From Paulownia fortunei (Eukaryota; Streptophyta; Magnoliopsida; Lamiales; Paulowniaceae): a stretch of 64,000 nt of DNA. Every line of letters begins with the position of its first letter. Positions within the stretch are counted from its first letter, which is position 1. A model generated the notes under the pieces. The model was not told the DNA's origin, searched no databases, and was given only the letters and a program-made list of their open reading frames with translations. The DNA lies in the NCBI GenBank assembly GCA_019321725.1, contig CM033110.1, positions 13,943,278 through 14,007,277 on the forward strand. Direction: 5' to 3'. Position numbers and translations under genes: made by a program. Of the stretch, positions 40,046 to 52,557 are shown in pieces.

Positions 40046-41408
40046 TACTTATTATTAATGGTTTCATCTAATAGTATGTGTTTTTTGTTTCAGCTTTATT
40101 TTTTTAGCCACACTTCAGATGATATCTTTCCAACTCTACTTTCCTATCTATTTTTGACATTGGGGAATTAGGTTGGGAGGAGGGATAATTGATATCATGA
40201 CTTGTGTGTTCAATGTGTGTTGTTTCAGTATTTAAAAAAACATCAAGTGTGTTTTCTAATGGGTCTATTGAAATTATGAAAAATGGTGGCGAAGTAAAGA
40301 GTAATTATAACAGTCTTGAGAGGCATCCCTATTTTTTGCATAACATGGCAAGTTCGTGAAGTTTTTAATAAATATTTGTCAATTACCAATTGTTTTTAAT
40401 TTTTTTAAGTCGTAGAGGTTCTTCCAACTTCAATGATTAAAATTAAGCATGAATAATGTGGTTCAATAAATAATTTTTTTTTTTTGTAACTATATCTTTT
40501 TACCTAGCCTAAATACACTATTACCCAACCCTTGTTCTAAAAATGATTGGAGTTTGAGAGAAATTCCATTGACAGCGTGAACTTACAAAAGAAATTCAAG
40601 TTAGAATAAAAGATAAGTGTGGGGGAGTTTTTCTTCAAAAAAAGAAAAAGAAAAACAATAATAAAAAAATAGAAAGAAAAAAAATTTACAAAGTGCTACG
40701 AGTTGCAACTAAAAATGAGATATTACAAGATGAATAAGAAGGGTCCAATTCAATAACCATAGACCCTAGTGTTGAAATTTGTGGAGTTTTAGAATTCTTC
40801 ATCGATAAATCTATGTCTCTAATTCCATGAAGTTTTTAGAACCTTTGTTGCATCTTATCCTTTTATTTCTTAGCTACATTACTACCCGTTGGCCCCATTG
40901 CAACATTTGTTGAAGACCTTTTGATTTTGTGTGATGCCTTCAGTGTAGTGGAGATTTACACCAAATGAAGAGCCTATGATGTTTAACTTTTCTGTTAGAG
41001 ATTGGGTGATGGTTTTTGTAAGGTTTTATGAGAATTTACTTATTTGAAGCATGCATAGTTTTATCACTATTGACATTAACTATCCACACACACACTTGAG
41101 CATGCTTATTGTAGAAATGTATTGACTTTTGAATGACTAAGAGTTAAACTCAACACTTGTTTGATTTTATTTCCATATTACTTTGTTGCTTCATGAGAAT
41201 AAAAGTTGGAAGATAGTTATTATAGGTGTTTGTGGGTATCACTTCTGGAAACCTTCACAAGACTATAACTCGTCCTCTGTAGGCCACCTACGGGTTTAAA
41301 AGCTTGTTGCATTTGCTAAATAAAATTGTGATTTCCTACGAAAGTAGATTAGTTTAGGTTTGTTTTAACCTTGCTCGAGGACAAGCAAGGGTTAAGTGTG
41401 AGGGAATT
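40046..41408 (+). other. Gypsy 3' noncoding tail and polypurine tract
   Basis: No coding homology. It is conserved with 1236-2948 of copy A, including a CATTAACTATCCACACACACACTTGAG-type block near 41070-41100 and TTGCTCGAGGACAAGCAAGGG near 41371. The tract GTGTGAGGGAA at about 41396-41406 just before the 3' LTR is the likely plus-strand primer. Confidence 0.7.
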
Positions 41409-41950
41409 TGATAAGTGCATATTTTGACATATTTTTGTATCAAATCCTTTATATTTTTCTTGCTTTATTCTTGTTAATATTATTATTTTATTAATGTTTT
41501 GTGTTAGGGAATAAATGAAAGTATGTTTTTAGACTTGTGCAGTTTTTGTAATTTGAGTATAACTTCATGATCAAAAACCCTATGGGCCTAAAGCTTGTTT
41601 GATTTAAAATAAATAGATAGAAGTACAACTTTTATGGAAACTTAGCCCAATTCAGTCTTGATTATAGCAAAAAATTCATCTAAGTAGTTGCACAAAATGG
41701 ATCACCAAAATTCGGATCAGAGTTCATATATTTTGAGTTCATATAAAATTCATACTTTTATTACTTTGGTTCTTCTTTAGCTACATTATACATTAATTGT
41801 TCATATATTTTGATTCACATAAATCCTTTTTTTTTAGAAATATAAACTTGAATTCTTCAAACAACTTTCATATGGATTGACCTCAAACTCATGAGAAATT
41901 TATTACTTAATACAACCTGCACTTGAGTTTGCAAACTTAAAGTTGTAGCA
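41409..41950 (+). repeat. Gypsy 3' LTR with about 1.06 kb internal deletion
   Basis: Starts TGATAAGTGC and ends AAAGTTGTAGCA like the 5' LTR but is only 542 bp. Homology follows 5' LTR positions 31433 to about 31758, then jumps near 41745 to the equivalent of about 32835-33034. The deleted part includes the TATA box. Confidence 0.88.
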
Positions 41951-42199
41951 CATAGAGAATATTAGGCTTGTAGAAGTTTGGTTGGGATTTTCTTGGGTCA
42001 TGGATATAGGCTAATTAAAATGGTTGACAAATGACTTGAGGTAAAGCCCATAAGAGTTTGGTTGACATACTCTACATGAAAATAGTTGGTAGCCACATGG
42101 AATTTGTCCATGGACCAACTGGTTGATGGACTAAGAAAAAAGTAGGATGAGTCAATGGTTAGGTATTGGTCTCTTCCAAGGTAGTGTTATTTTCACTAA
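41951..42199 (-). other. LINE ORF1 linker segment between Gypsy and Copia III
   Basis: Begins with the second CATAG of the Gypsy target duplication, so it continues the sequence at 31432. The minus strand has an open stretch (YLGRDQYLTIDSSYF, then FHVATNYFHVEYVN) that I cannot assign to a domain. Placement in the LINE is by position. Confidence 0.4.
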
Positions 42200-44938
42200 T
42201 GTTAGAGTGGTGCTCGATGAGTCAATTAGTGGTTGCTTGCATAGTCTTATAAAATCAGCCTTATTCAAAATATAATAATAAAAATTATCATTTTCTTTAT
42301 CTTTAATTGTATTTAGTCAATTAGATAAAGTCTCTTAACCATACTTAGCTACGGAGCATGGTCACGCATATGATGGCGATCAATGAACATGCTTCTATGG
42401 TTTTAGTCTTAAATTAGTTCTAAGTTATGGGCTCATTAAGATGGGACATTGATAAACCCGTAAAGCCTTGTGTACATGATACATGCTCAAAAATAGGGTG
42501 TCTCGCTCCATATGCATTGGCATGGGGATGCTAGTACACATGTGCAGATGCTCATCAGAGAACAAGTACATCAAACTGGCCCGTGAAAAATCCTCATTGA
42601 AAATATTGTTCATTAATTGAGAATTTTTCAGTATGATAGCGCATAACTTAGTTTTTGACTTGAAACACCATAGTAGCCTTGTGCAAGATATCATATACTT
42701 TTATACATTTCCCAATTGCATAAAACCACATGGGGTTATATTAAATATATCGTCGTCATGTATGGAGGTTAATGAGTAGACAACAAAGGATGTATCACTT
42801 ATTGAGTAAAATAGGTGATTCTCCTATGCATTTTATAGTCCATAACTCAAAAAGACTCAAACCAGAGTAGGATGAAAATTAGACGAGAATTTTCTAATGA
42901 TTCATCAAAAGTCAATGTGACTAGAAATGAATTATAGTTATTAAGTCAGATAGGGTTTCGACTAATAATCAATGCCCTAAACTTAATTAGAAGGTTAGTT
43001 GACGAAAGGACCTGACTTGCATGGTACTCATTACAAAAATAGGTCCGTTTGCTATTTCAACTAAGACTAGGTAGTCATGATGCACTGCTAGGTGCTTCCC
43101 TTGACTTCCGAAGTTCTCAAAATTAAGGATTTAACTCCAAGATGGATTTTAATTGGATTAATTAATAAAAATATATTTTATATGTTCACTAAGTTGCAAT
43201 AGATACAAGACCACTACTAACTTAGTTGTGAACCTAATGGGTCACACACAAAATGAGATGGATCACTTATATCTAGAATAATACAAAAGAGTTGGATCAA
43301 GTTAATTAATAGAGATTAATTAACTTGGAGATAGAATTAATTTAATAGTTAAATTAATTCATCCAATTAAATAATAGAATTATTTAAATGGACCTAATTA
43401 AGAAAGACTCAAGCTACAGTAGAATAAAAATTAGACGAGAATTTTCTAATGATTCATCAAGAGTCAATGTGACTAACTTAAGCTAGACCAGGATGAAAAT
43501 TAGACAAGAATTTTCAAATGATTCATCAAGAGTCAATGTGACTAAAAATGAATTGTAGTTATTAAGTCAAATAGGGTTTTGACTAATAATTCATACTCTA
43601 GACTTAATTAGAAGGTAGTTGACGAAAGGACCTGACTTGCATGGTACTCATAACAGAAATAGGTCTGTTTGCTATTTCAACTAAGATTAGGTAGTCATGA
43701 TGCACTACTAGGTGCTTTCCTTGACTTCCGAAGTTCTCAAAATTAAGGATTTAACTCCAAGATGGATTTTTAATTGGATGAAAATATATTTTATATGTTC
43801 ACTAAGTTGCAATAGATACAAGACCACTACTAACTTAGTTGTGAACCTAATGGGTCATATACAAAATGAGATGGATTACTTCTATCTAGAATAATATCGA
43901 AAGAGTTGGATCAAGTTAATTAATGAAGATTAATTAACTTGGAGATAGAATTAATTTAATAGTTAAATTAATCCATCCAATTAAATAATAGAATTATTTA
44001 AATAGACCTAATTAAGATCAAAGCTCTTTTAGGAGTAATTAATTAATTGATTGGATCAATTAATAAACTTTAAAGTATTAAAAGGGTTGAATTAATTTTA
44101 CTAATATAGATAATTGAATTATTTATATTGGGCCATTTTTAATTAGGTAGTCCACTAGAACTAATGATTGGGCCTAATATTAATTAATAAAAAAGTACAA
44201 TGCTCGTAGGAGAGGCCCATTGGTGGTCTTTAATTATGAATTAAAGACACCATATCTTGGATGGAAAGTAATTAAGACTTTGAGTATTAATAAAAAAAAT
44301 TGATTCAAGACATACCTTGGATAGAATTAAACAAGGGATAAATATGGAATTTATTGGAGACCTCTTGGGATTAGGGCAAAAACTTGAAGGTGTATAAATA
44401 CACCTTGTATGGGATAATTTTTAGAGCTTTAACAAGCTGCAAAAATCGTCCCCTCCCTAGAGCAAAAAAATAGTTTTTAATCTTCTTTCATATTTTCTCT
44501 AGTTTAGTTCTATCAATTTGGTTCTAGGCTATATACACATAAACTGATTAATTTTAATATCACAAGTTGATATTGGAATTAATATGTACTCCCACATATT
44601 TTAGTTAGAAATGAAAAAAATTGATTCTTTCAAGGACACGTTTCAAATTCGTGATACTACTCGTCATGTGGATACCATCAGAGGGAAGACACTTAGATTT
44701 CTACAATGAATTTAATTTCTAACTAAAGACCAGAATTTGAATTATTCAAATCCCTTTCTATATCCAGAATGCACTTGAAGGTATAATCGCGAACTCTATT
44801 TTATTTTAGTTAAGCAAGAGTAATTGGGTGTAATAAAAAATCTCATCGAATTTGGGACTACTTGTATAAATGTTGTGCATGTTGTTTTATAATTTTTTTA
44901 ATTTTTGTTGCGTTAAGTCCTACGATATTTCGAACCCA
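42200..44938 (+). repeat. Copia III 5' LTR with internal tandem duplication
   Basis: Starts TGTTAGAGTGGTG and ends in a CGAACCCA sequence. It is colinear with 50703-52557, including the AAGGTGTATAAATACACCTT segment near 44389 that contains a likely TATA box. It is longer than the 3' LTR mainly because a roughly 0.55-kb segment is duplicated at 42853-44014. Confidence 0.85.
42853..44014. repeat. Tandem duplication inside the Copia III 5' LTR
   Basis: Copy 1 is about 42853-43403 and copy 2 about 43479-44014. Between them a partial unit of about 70 bp (43404-43478) repeats only the beginning (AAAATTAGACGAGAATTTTC, ATTCATCA, GTCAATGTGACT). The copies are very similar, so the duplication is younger than the LTR divergence. 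The 3' LTR has a single unit. Confidence 0.85.
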
Positions 44939-46843
44939 ATAGTAGTACAAGAGCCTAAGTTACCACACCTGAATATGTTTGCGAATATGTGCTATAATTT
45001 TATATGATGAAACTTGAATGTTTTAATATGTTTTATGTAAAAAAAAATGTTTATTGCAATTTCTGAAATGAGATATATGAAGTGAATGTTATGGCACCAA
45101 GTGGGAGGGTCACGGTGTAAGAGCTTTTCGAAGCTTTAGCGTCGCAACATCGAGAGTTGGTGTCGTAGCGTAGGGAGACCAAATTGGTCCAAAAAACTTC
45201 CAAAGCTTTCAGGTCGTGGCGTGAGTACTCAACGGTGCGGCGCGACGCGGTTGGAAATTTTTCTGAGGGGTCGTAGCGCCAAACCCTGGCGTCGCGGTGC
45301 CACTGCCCAGTTTTTTTAAAAAAAAAATCATTTTTGTGTAAAAGTTACACACCTATGGTTTATTTATTCATTCTTTTAAGATTAATTGTTGATTTTAGAT
45401 TTAATAAAAAAGTATTTTTATGAATAATCAAAGGTTGATTATCCCATATCTAAAATCAACAAATGAAAGATGGGTAAATTTATATGCTTTGAATTTATTA
45501 TATGAGATGTATAAATTAGGCATGTATATGTGGATGATCAAAGAGCCTAGACCTATGTATGGATATTTTATGTGTGTTATAAATGCATGGTTGTGATGTT
45601 CTTGGGTTTTAATTAAAATGAGACATGTAAGTCTTACCTTTCTCTATTTTTACTCCAAGTGTAATTTCTTCCTCTCTCTCTTATGTACTTCACTTTGGAA
45701 GAAATTCCAAGGTTTCTTGTTAGGAATAGTAATTGTAATGAGAGTTGTATTAGATTGTGAGGAAATTTTTCTTTTTGTTTGACAAGAAGACGAAGTAAGG
45801 TGGAGAAAAGTAAGAAATAAAGGCCCATGAATGTATGGGTAATACATTCATGTAATAGATAGAATCTATTTGCATTTTAATTGTTACTCTTAGACTGACC
45901 AAGATCCACTTTGGCTCAAGTGGATCACATGGGATATGGCTCTTGATTATCCCTTATTATGTATGTACATTAGATGTATGTATAAATTTATTTAATATTT
46001 TTGTTTTGATTCTGCTCTTGCATAATTAAGCTAGTGCAATATTAAATAAATAAACTAAAATTAGATAAGGTCTTGGAATTATAAAGCATAGTCTTGACAG
46101 TCAAGTTTAATGAATTTTGCTAAAATTCTATATCAAGCAAATGTGGGCAAAATTAAGTTAGGCCCAATCATCCATGCCTTCCATCAAAAGTAGAAGACAC
46201 GATGATGCTACCATATTTAGGACATTGTCCATGAGTCGTAGGATGCTTAAGTGATGGAAAATTATGATCTTTACTAAGCATGGGATGCCCGTGGGATGGA
46301 CTCAACTTTATCATCGTCCATGAGTCATAGGACATTTAGATGCTCTATGTACATGGATGTTTAATGGACACTGCTTGATACTTAGCACCATATATCATCA
46401 TATTATTATGGTATATGGGATGTGGTGAGGCAAAACATCTTGGGGGTTGCATATGATGCGATTGATAAAGTTGTTGTCTACCTTTTGATGTTTTATATGA
46501 TTTCATATTCTTGGGCATATAAAGCACCATATATCATCATATTATTAGGGTATATGGGATGTGGTGAGTTAAAACATCTTAGGGGATACATATGATGCGA
46601 TTGACAAAGTTATTGTCTATCTTTCGATGTTTTATATGGTTTCATATTCTTGGGCATGTAAAACATTATTTGGACCTCAAGCTCGCTTGGAATTATGATT
46701 TCCTAAATCTCCATCTAGAGGGTGATGGAATTTGAATAAAATAATGAGAAACATTTATAAATAAAGATCATATTACAAATGAATATATTATCAAATGAAT
46801 GCTTATTTTTTTACCTCGCATGTTTTGTAAATTAAATCTCAAA
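44939..46843 (+). other. Copia III leader with a 139-bp tandem duplication
   Basis: Untranslated leader between 5' LTR and gag. At 46385-46523 and 46524-46662 a 139-bp unit starting GCACCATATATCATCATATT occurs twice in tandem, about nine tenths alike by eye. Related shorter pieces (CCATGAGTCRTAGGA) occur near 46230 and 46318. An unusually GC-rich patch lies at about 45100-45310. Confidence 0.7.
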
Positions 46844-49800
46844 ATGGCAAAAATTCCACTAGCATTAATTTTAGATGCAAATAAATTAATTGGTCCCAAT
46901 TATGTCAATTGGCTTAGGAACCTTTGAATTATTCTCCAATCCAAAAAGAGGTCTTATGTCCTTGATGTGAAGCTGTTGTCAGTTACACCAGTGGATGCCA
47001 CTAAGGAAGAGCTTGGAGAGTACCATAAGCAAGTTGAGGATGACTTGCAAGCTCAGTGCTATATGATAGCATCTATGTCAAAAGAGTTACAGAAGCAACA
47101 TGAGAACATGGCATATAGTGCCGATATTCACATTTACCTACAAGGGTTGTATCAAGGCAGGTGAGATATCATGTCTCAAAAGAGTTATTTCGATGTTGTA
47201 TAATACAAAGCTCTTCAGTCTAAGATCATAGGCTGACGATGATAATCCTTATCGCAAAGCTTGAGTCCTTTGGAGTCGTTATCAATAATGAACTCTATAT
47301 GAATCTCATCTTCCAGTCTCTGTCGGCATTGTTTGATGCTTTTGTGGTAAACTTTAACATGCATAAGATGGAGACCATCATCACTGAGTTGGTCAACATG
47401 TTAAAGACGGTTGAATCCACTATGAAGAAGGATAATCCTATCATGTTTGTTGCCTCTTTATCCCAATCCAAGCTAAAAAGTTAAAAAAAAAAAGGGAAGT
47501 AGAAAGGTTTTTCTAAGAAAGGCAAAGGGTTGAAAAGGTTGAAGGCGTCTAGTGGAGTGGCTAAGGGTTCTAAATACAATGACAAGTGCCACTATTGCGG
47601 CAAGCTGGGGCATTGGAAGAGGAATTGCAATGAGTACTAGCAAGCCTTCGGAATGGTTCTGGTATGCATTTTATCGAAGTTAACCTTTTGGTTAATGATA
47701 CTTCTTGGGTATTAGATACCAAATGCGGTTCTCATCTCTGTAATAACTTGCAGGTGATGGCAAGAAGCAAGAAGCTAAGTAAAGAAAAGACTGCCCTGCG
47801 GTTAGGGAATGGAGCAGTTGCTATATTAGTCATAGGGATAGTCCATTTAGCTTGAGATAGTAGAGTTAGGATAAATTTAAATAATTATCTGTATGTTTCT
47901 AAATTGATCAAAAACATTATCTCTATTCTAGTTTGGATAGCGAGGGATTTAGTTTTACTATTTCTAATGGAAGTGGTTCCATTTTTTGTGGTTCTTTATT
48001 GATTCATATGGAATGTTTAAAAAAGATTTATATTCCATTTTACTCCAAAACTCCACCTTTCATATTCAATGAAATAAAAGAAAATTGGATGATCATAGTT
48101 CCATATACTTATGGCACGCTAGACTAGGTCTTATCTCTAAGAAGAGAGTTTACAAATTGGCATAATTACTTGACCTTAAGGATGAGCAAGACATGCCAAC
48201 ATGTGAATTTTGCTCAAAGAGAAAGATGACCAAGTCATCGTTTGTTAGACAAGTAGAGCGTGCTGTAAATCCTTTGGATTTTGATCTATATGGATATATA
48301 CGAGCCACTAAGTATTAGTGCTCAAAGGAACTACTAATATTTTATTATCTGATGACTATTCTTGGTTTGGTTATATGAAACTTTTTAAAGAATAAATCTG
48401 AAGCCTTTGAAAAGTTCAAAGACTTTAGGCATAAAATGGAGAAACAAATCGGATGAAGTATTAAGACTTTTCATCCTGTTCGAGGAAGCAAATACTTAGG
48501 TTCGGAGTTTCCTAATTATCTAAAGAAGAATGGGATTCTCTCACAGTAGACTCCTCCTACAATTCCAGAAATTAATGGGGTATGTAAGTAATGAAACTGG
48601 ACACTGTTGGACATGGTTTGGTCCATGATGAGTTTTACTGAACTTTTTCTTTCATTCTGGGGCTATGCTCTAGAAAAAACAACATATCTATTGAATAGAA
48701 TGCCATTAAAGTCGATGCCTAAAACACCATATGAGATATGGTACAACAAGACCCCTTCTTATAAATCCCATAGGGTATGGAATTGCTCTGTTTACGTGAA
48801 GCAGCTGGGAGATAATTTAGATAGTAGATCCATCTTATGCAAATTTGTGGGGTATCCAAAAGAATCCATTAGATACTATTTCTACGACTCTTCAAAATAA
48901 AAGTTGTTTATTGCAAGAAATGCCACCTTTCTTGAGGAGGTATTTCTATTAGATAGAAACAGTGAGGTTGTAAAACTTGAAGAAATTCAAGAGCCGCAAC
49001 AAGTCCCACGAGAAATAGTAGTACTACCACCTTAACAAACTAACACTTCTATCACTCATCCTCCTAGGAGATTTGAAAGGATGTCAATGCCTCATGGGAG
49101 ATATGGCCTTTTGTTAGAAAACCATAGAGAAAAATAGCCCTTGGATAGTGATCTAAGGAACTATAGAGAAGTGATGTCTGACATCAATTTAGGGAGATGG
49201 CAGGATGTCATGCAATTCAAAGTGAACTTCATGTACTCTAATAAGGTATAAACCTTGGTGGTCCCACCAGTAGGTATTGTACCCATAGGCTAGAAATAGG
49301 TCTACAAGCAGAAGCTTGGAATAGATGAAGACGTAATGACCTATAAGGCACAACTGGTTGTGAAGGGTTATACTAAAAGTCAAAGAATTAACTATAAGAA
49401 AACCTTCTCACAAGTGGTGATGCTTAAATCTATTAGGATCTTGTTGGCCATACCAGCATATTTTGACTAAGAAATATGGTAGATGGATGTGAAGACCACC
49501 TTCCTAAATGGAAACATTGAGGAAGAGATCTATATGTGGTAACCAAAAGGCTCTATATCCAAAAGAATTGAGCAAAAAGGTTTGTAAGGTTCAGATTCAT
49601 TTACAGACTCAAATAAGCTTCCCAAAGATGGAATATTCATTTTGACGAGGTAATCAAATTATTTGGTTTTCTCAAGGATCTGGATGAACTGTGTATGTAC
49701 TAGAAGGTTAGTGTGAGTGTAATTACATTTATTGTACTATATGTTAATGACATCCTGCTAATTGAGAATGATGTGGGGATGTTGCAATCAATAAAGGCTT

Positions 49801-50682
49801 GGTTGTCTACTTAGTTCTCCATGAAGGATTTGAGATAATCATCATATCTTTTTTGGATCAAGATCTATAGAGATAGATCAAAAATGATGATCAGACTATC
49901 CCAATCTATGTACATTAATAAGATGCTAAAGAGGTTCAACATGGAGGAATCCAAAAAGGGATTTCTCCTTATAAGTAATGGTATCCCTTTCTCAAAGTCT
50001 ATATCCCCAAAGACTTTTGAGAAAAGAGAAATGATAACTCACATACATTATACATCCGCCTTTGGAAGCATAATGTATGCTATGCGTACTAGGCCTGATT
50101 TCATATATGATGTAAGTGTTATGAGTAGATATCAGTCAAATCCAAGCAAACAACACTGATAAGCCATAAAAACAACCCCCAAGCACTCAAAAGGACTAAG
50201 GATATGTTCTTAGTTTACGGTAGTGGAGAGCTGAATCTAGAAGGCTTTAGATTCTAGTTTTCAGTTTGATGTAGATAATGCAAAGTCAATATCTGGATTT
50301 GTATTCACCATAAATAGTAGAGCGGTCAGTTGAAAGAGTTCCAAATAAGAGACAACTGCGGATTCCACCATCGAGGTCGAATACATCATTGTATGTAATG
50401 CTGTGAAGAAAGGTATTTTCATCTAATCATTGGACATAGTTCCATCTAATGTTGATCTAGTACCTTTTGTACTACAATAAAGCAAAAAAATCAAGATCTC
50501 ATCAAAGATCCAAGCACATCATGAGGCGATACCATCTGATTAGAGAGATTATTGGTGACGACGTCAAAGTGGAGAGAGTTACCTCGACAAAGAATATAGT
50601 AGACCCATAGACCAAACCCTTAGCATTAAAAATATTTGAAGGACATCTTGAGAAGATGGGCCCTAGGTACATGGGCAATTAG
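46844..50682 (+). pseudogene. Copia III gag-pol, broken
   Basis: Gag starts at ATG 46844 (MAKIPLALILDANKLIG). It has an intact zinc knuckle CHYCGKLGHWKRNC at 47587-47628. The protease has WVLDTKCGSHLCNN, where the catalytic DTG is DTK (47714-47722). GAG-pre-integrase has CEFCSKRKMTKS near 48210. An integrase piece is at 48607-48900 (LNRMPLKSMPKTPYEIW). RT is at about 49180-49860; its YVDD is YVND at 49739-49750, losing a catalytic Asp. RNase H is at about 49990-50500 (MRTRPDFIYDVSVMSRYQ). It ends with GHLEKMGPRYMGN and TAG at 50680-50682. Many frameshifts and stops are present. Confidence 0.88.
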
Positions 50683-50702
50683 CTCTAGGGCAAATTGGAG
50701 AT

Positions 50703-52557
50703 TATTAGAGTAGTGTCCAATAAGTTAAATAGTGGTCATTTGTATACTCTTGTAAAAATAGTCTTATTCAAAATATATTATTAAAAATTGACATTTTTTA
50801 TCCTCAATTGCATTTAGTCAATTAGATAAAATTCGTATACTATACTTAGCGATGGGGTATGGTCGTCATATGATGGCGATCATGGAACATGCCTCTATAA
50901 ATTTGATCTTAAATTAGTTTCAAATCATGGATTCATTAAGATAGGACATCGATAAGCTTATAAAAACTCATGCACATGCTGCATACTCGAAAGAAGGATA
51001 TCTCGCTCCATAGGCATTGGCATAGGGATGTTAGTGTACATGTGTAGGTGCTCGTTAGGGAACGAGTACACCAAACTGGCCCGTGGAAAATTCTTACTGG
51101 AAATGTTGTTTGTCAAATGATAATTTTTCAGTTACGATAGTACATGACTTAGTCCTTTGACTTGAGCTACCATAGTAACCTTGTACATGATACCATATGC
51201 TTTGATATATTTTCCATTTGCATGACACAAGGGGTTTATGTTGGGTGTATGACCTTCATGTATAGAGGTTAATCAGTGGACACAAGAATCAGACTTGAAT
51301 AATACTCGTAATAAAAATAGGTTCACATGCTATTTCACCTTAGACTAGGTAGTCAACATGCACTGTTAGGTATTTTCCTTAACTTATAAGGTTCTCGGAA
51401 TTAAGGAGCTAATTCCAAAATGAAATAACTAATTAGATCAATTAATAAAAATATATTTTATAAAATCACTAAGTTGCAATAGTTGCAAGCCTACTACTAG
51501 CTTAATTATATCTAAAATAATATCCAAAGAGTTGGATCAAGTTAATTAATGGATATTAATTAACTTTGAGCAAAAAATAATTGAATAGTTAAATTAATTT
51601 ATCCAATTAAATAATAGAATTATTTAATTAGACCTAATTAAGATTATGGATAATTAATTAATTAACAGGATCAATTAATGAACTTTAAATGAATATAAGA
51701 GTTAAATTAATTTAACTAATATAAATAATTGGATTGTTTATATTGGCCTATTTAATTAGGTAGTCTACTAGAACTAAAAGTTGAGCTTAATTAATTAATA
51801 GGGATTAATTAATTGAAAAGCCTAATGATTAATGGGCTTGTAGGAGAAGCTCATCGGTGGTCTTCAATTATGAATTAAAGACAACATGTCCTAGATCAAA
51901 AGTAATTAAGATTTTGAGTCTTAATAGGAAACTATTTTAAGACATACCTTGGATAGAATTAACCAAGAGATAAATATGGAATGTCTTGAAAATAGGATTA
52001 GGTCAAAGACTTGAAGGTGTATAAATACACCTTTTATAAGATGATTTGTAGATCTTTAAGAAGCTACAAAAATCATCCCCTCCTTAGATCATAAAATAGT
52101 TTTTCATCTACTTCCATATTTTCTCAAGTTTAGTTCTATCAATTTGGTTCTAGGCTAAATACACATAAATTGATTAATTCTTCTTTCACGAGTTGATATT
52201 TGAATTAATATGCACTCTCCAATATTTTAGTTAGAAATAAAGGAGTTGATTCTTTTTAGCAAAAGTTTCAAATCCGTGATCTTACTTGTCATGTGGATAT
52301 CGCCAAAGAAAAGCCACTTGGATTCCTGTAGCGAATTGAATTTTTGACTAAGACCAAGATTTGAATCGTTCAAATTATTTTATACAGTTGGAGTGCACTT
52401 GAAGGTATAATTACGAACTCTATTTTGTTTTAGTTAAATGAAAGTATCGGGGGTGTAATCAAAAAACACATTGAATCCGATACTACTTGTATAAATGTTA
52501 AGCATGTTATTTTATAATTTTTTTAATTTTCATTGCGTTAAGTCCCATGATTTTGCA
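50703..52557 (+). repeat. Copia III 3' LTR
   Basis: Starts TATTAGAGTAGTG (terminal TG changed to TA) and ends near TGATTTTGCA. Colinear with 42200-44938 apart from the duplication and smaller gaps. The AAGGTGTATAAATACACCTT segment is conserved at about 52014-52033. Confidence 0.8.

Larger units (their letters stand above)
31433..41950 (+). mobile_element. Ty3/Gypsy retrotransposon carrying a LOG-like sequence (copy B, complete ends)
   Basis: A 10.5-kb element with perfect 5-bp target duplications CATAG (31428-31432 and 41951-41955). Order: 5' LTR, tRNA-Asp-type primer site, gag, protease, RT, RNase H, integrase, accessory Cys ORF, LOG-like sequence, 1.4-kb noncoding tail, purine tract, 3' LTR. 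The primer site and gag/protease type point to the Athila/Tat branch (inference from family resemblance). Every coding part has stops or frameshifts. It is inserted in the LINE upstream of the endonuclease. Confidence 0.93.
42200..52557 (+). mobile_element. Copia III retrotransposon, plus orientation
   Basis: A 10.4-kb element with unusually long LTRs (about 2.74 and 1.86 kb), a 1.9-kb leader and decayed gag-pol. A degenerate tRNA-Met-type primer site (TAGTACAAGAGCC) lies just after the 5' LTR at about 44943-44955. Ends were set by LTR alignment. The target duplication is not recognisable. It interrupts the LINE ORF1 region. Confidence 0.85.
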
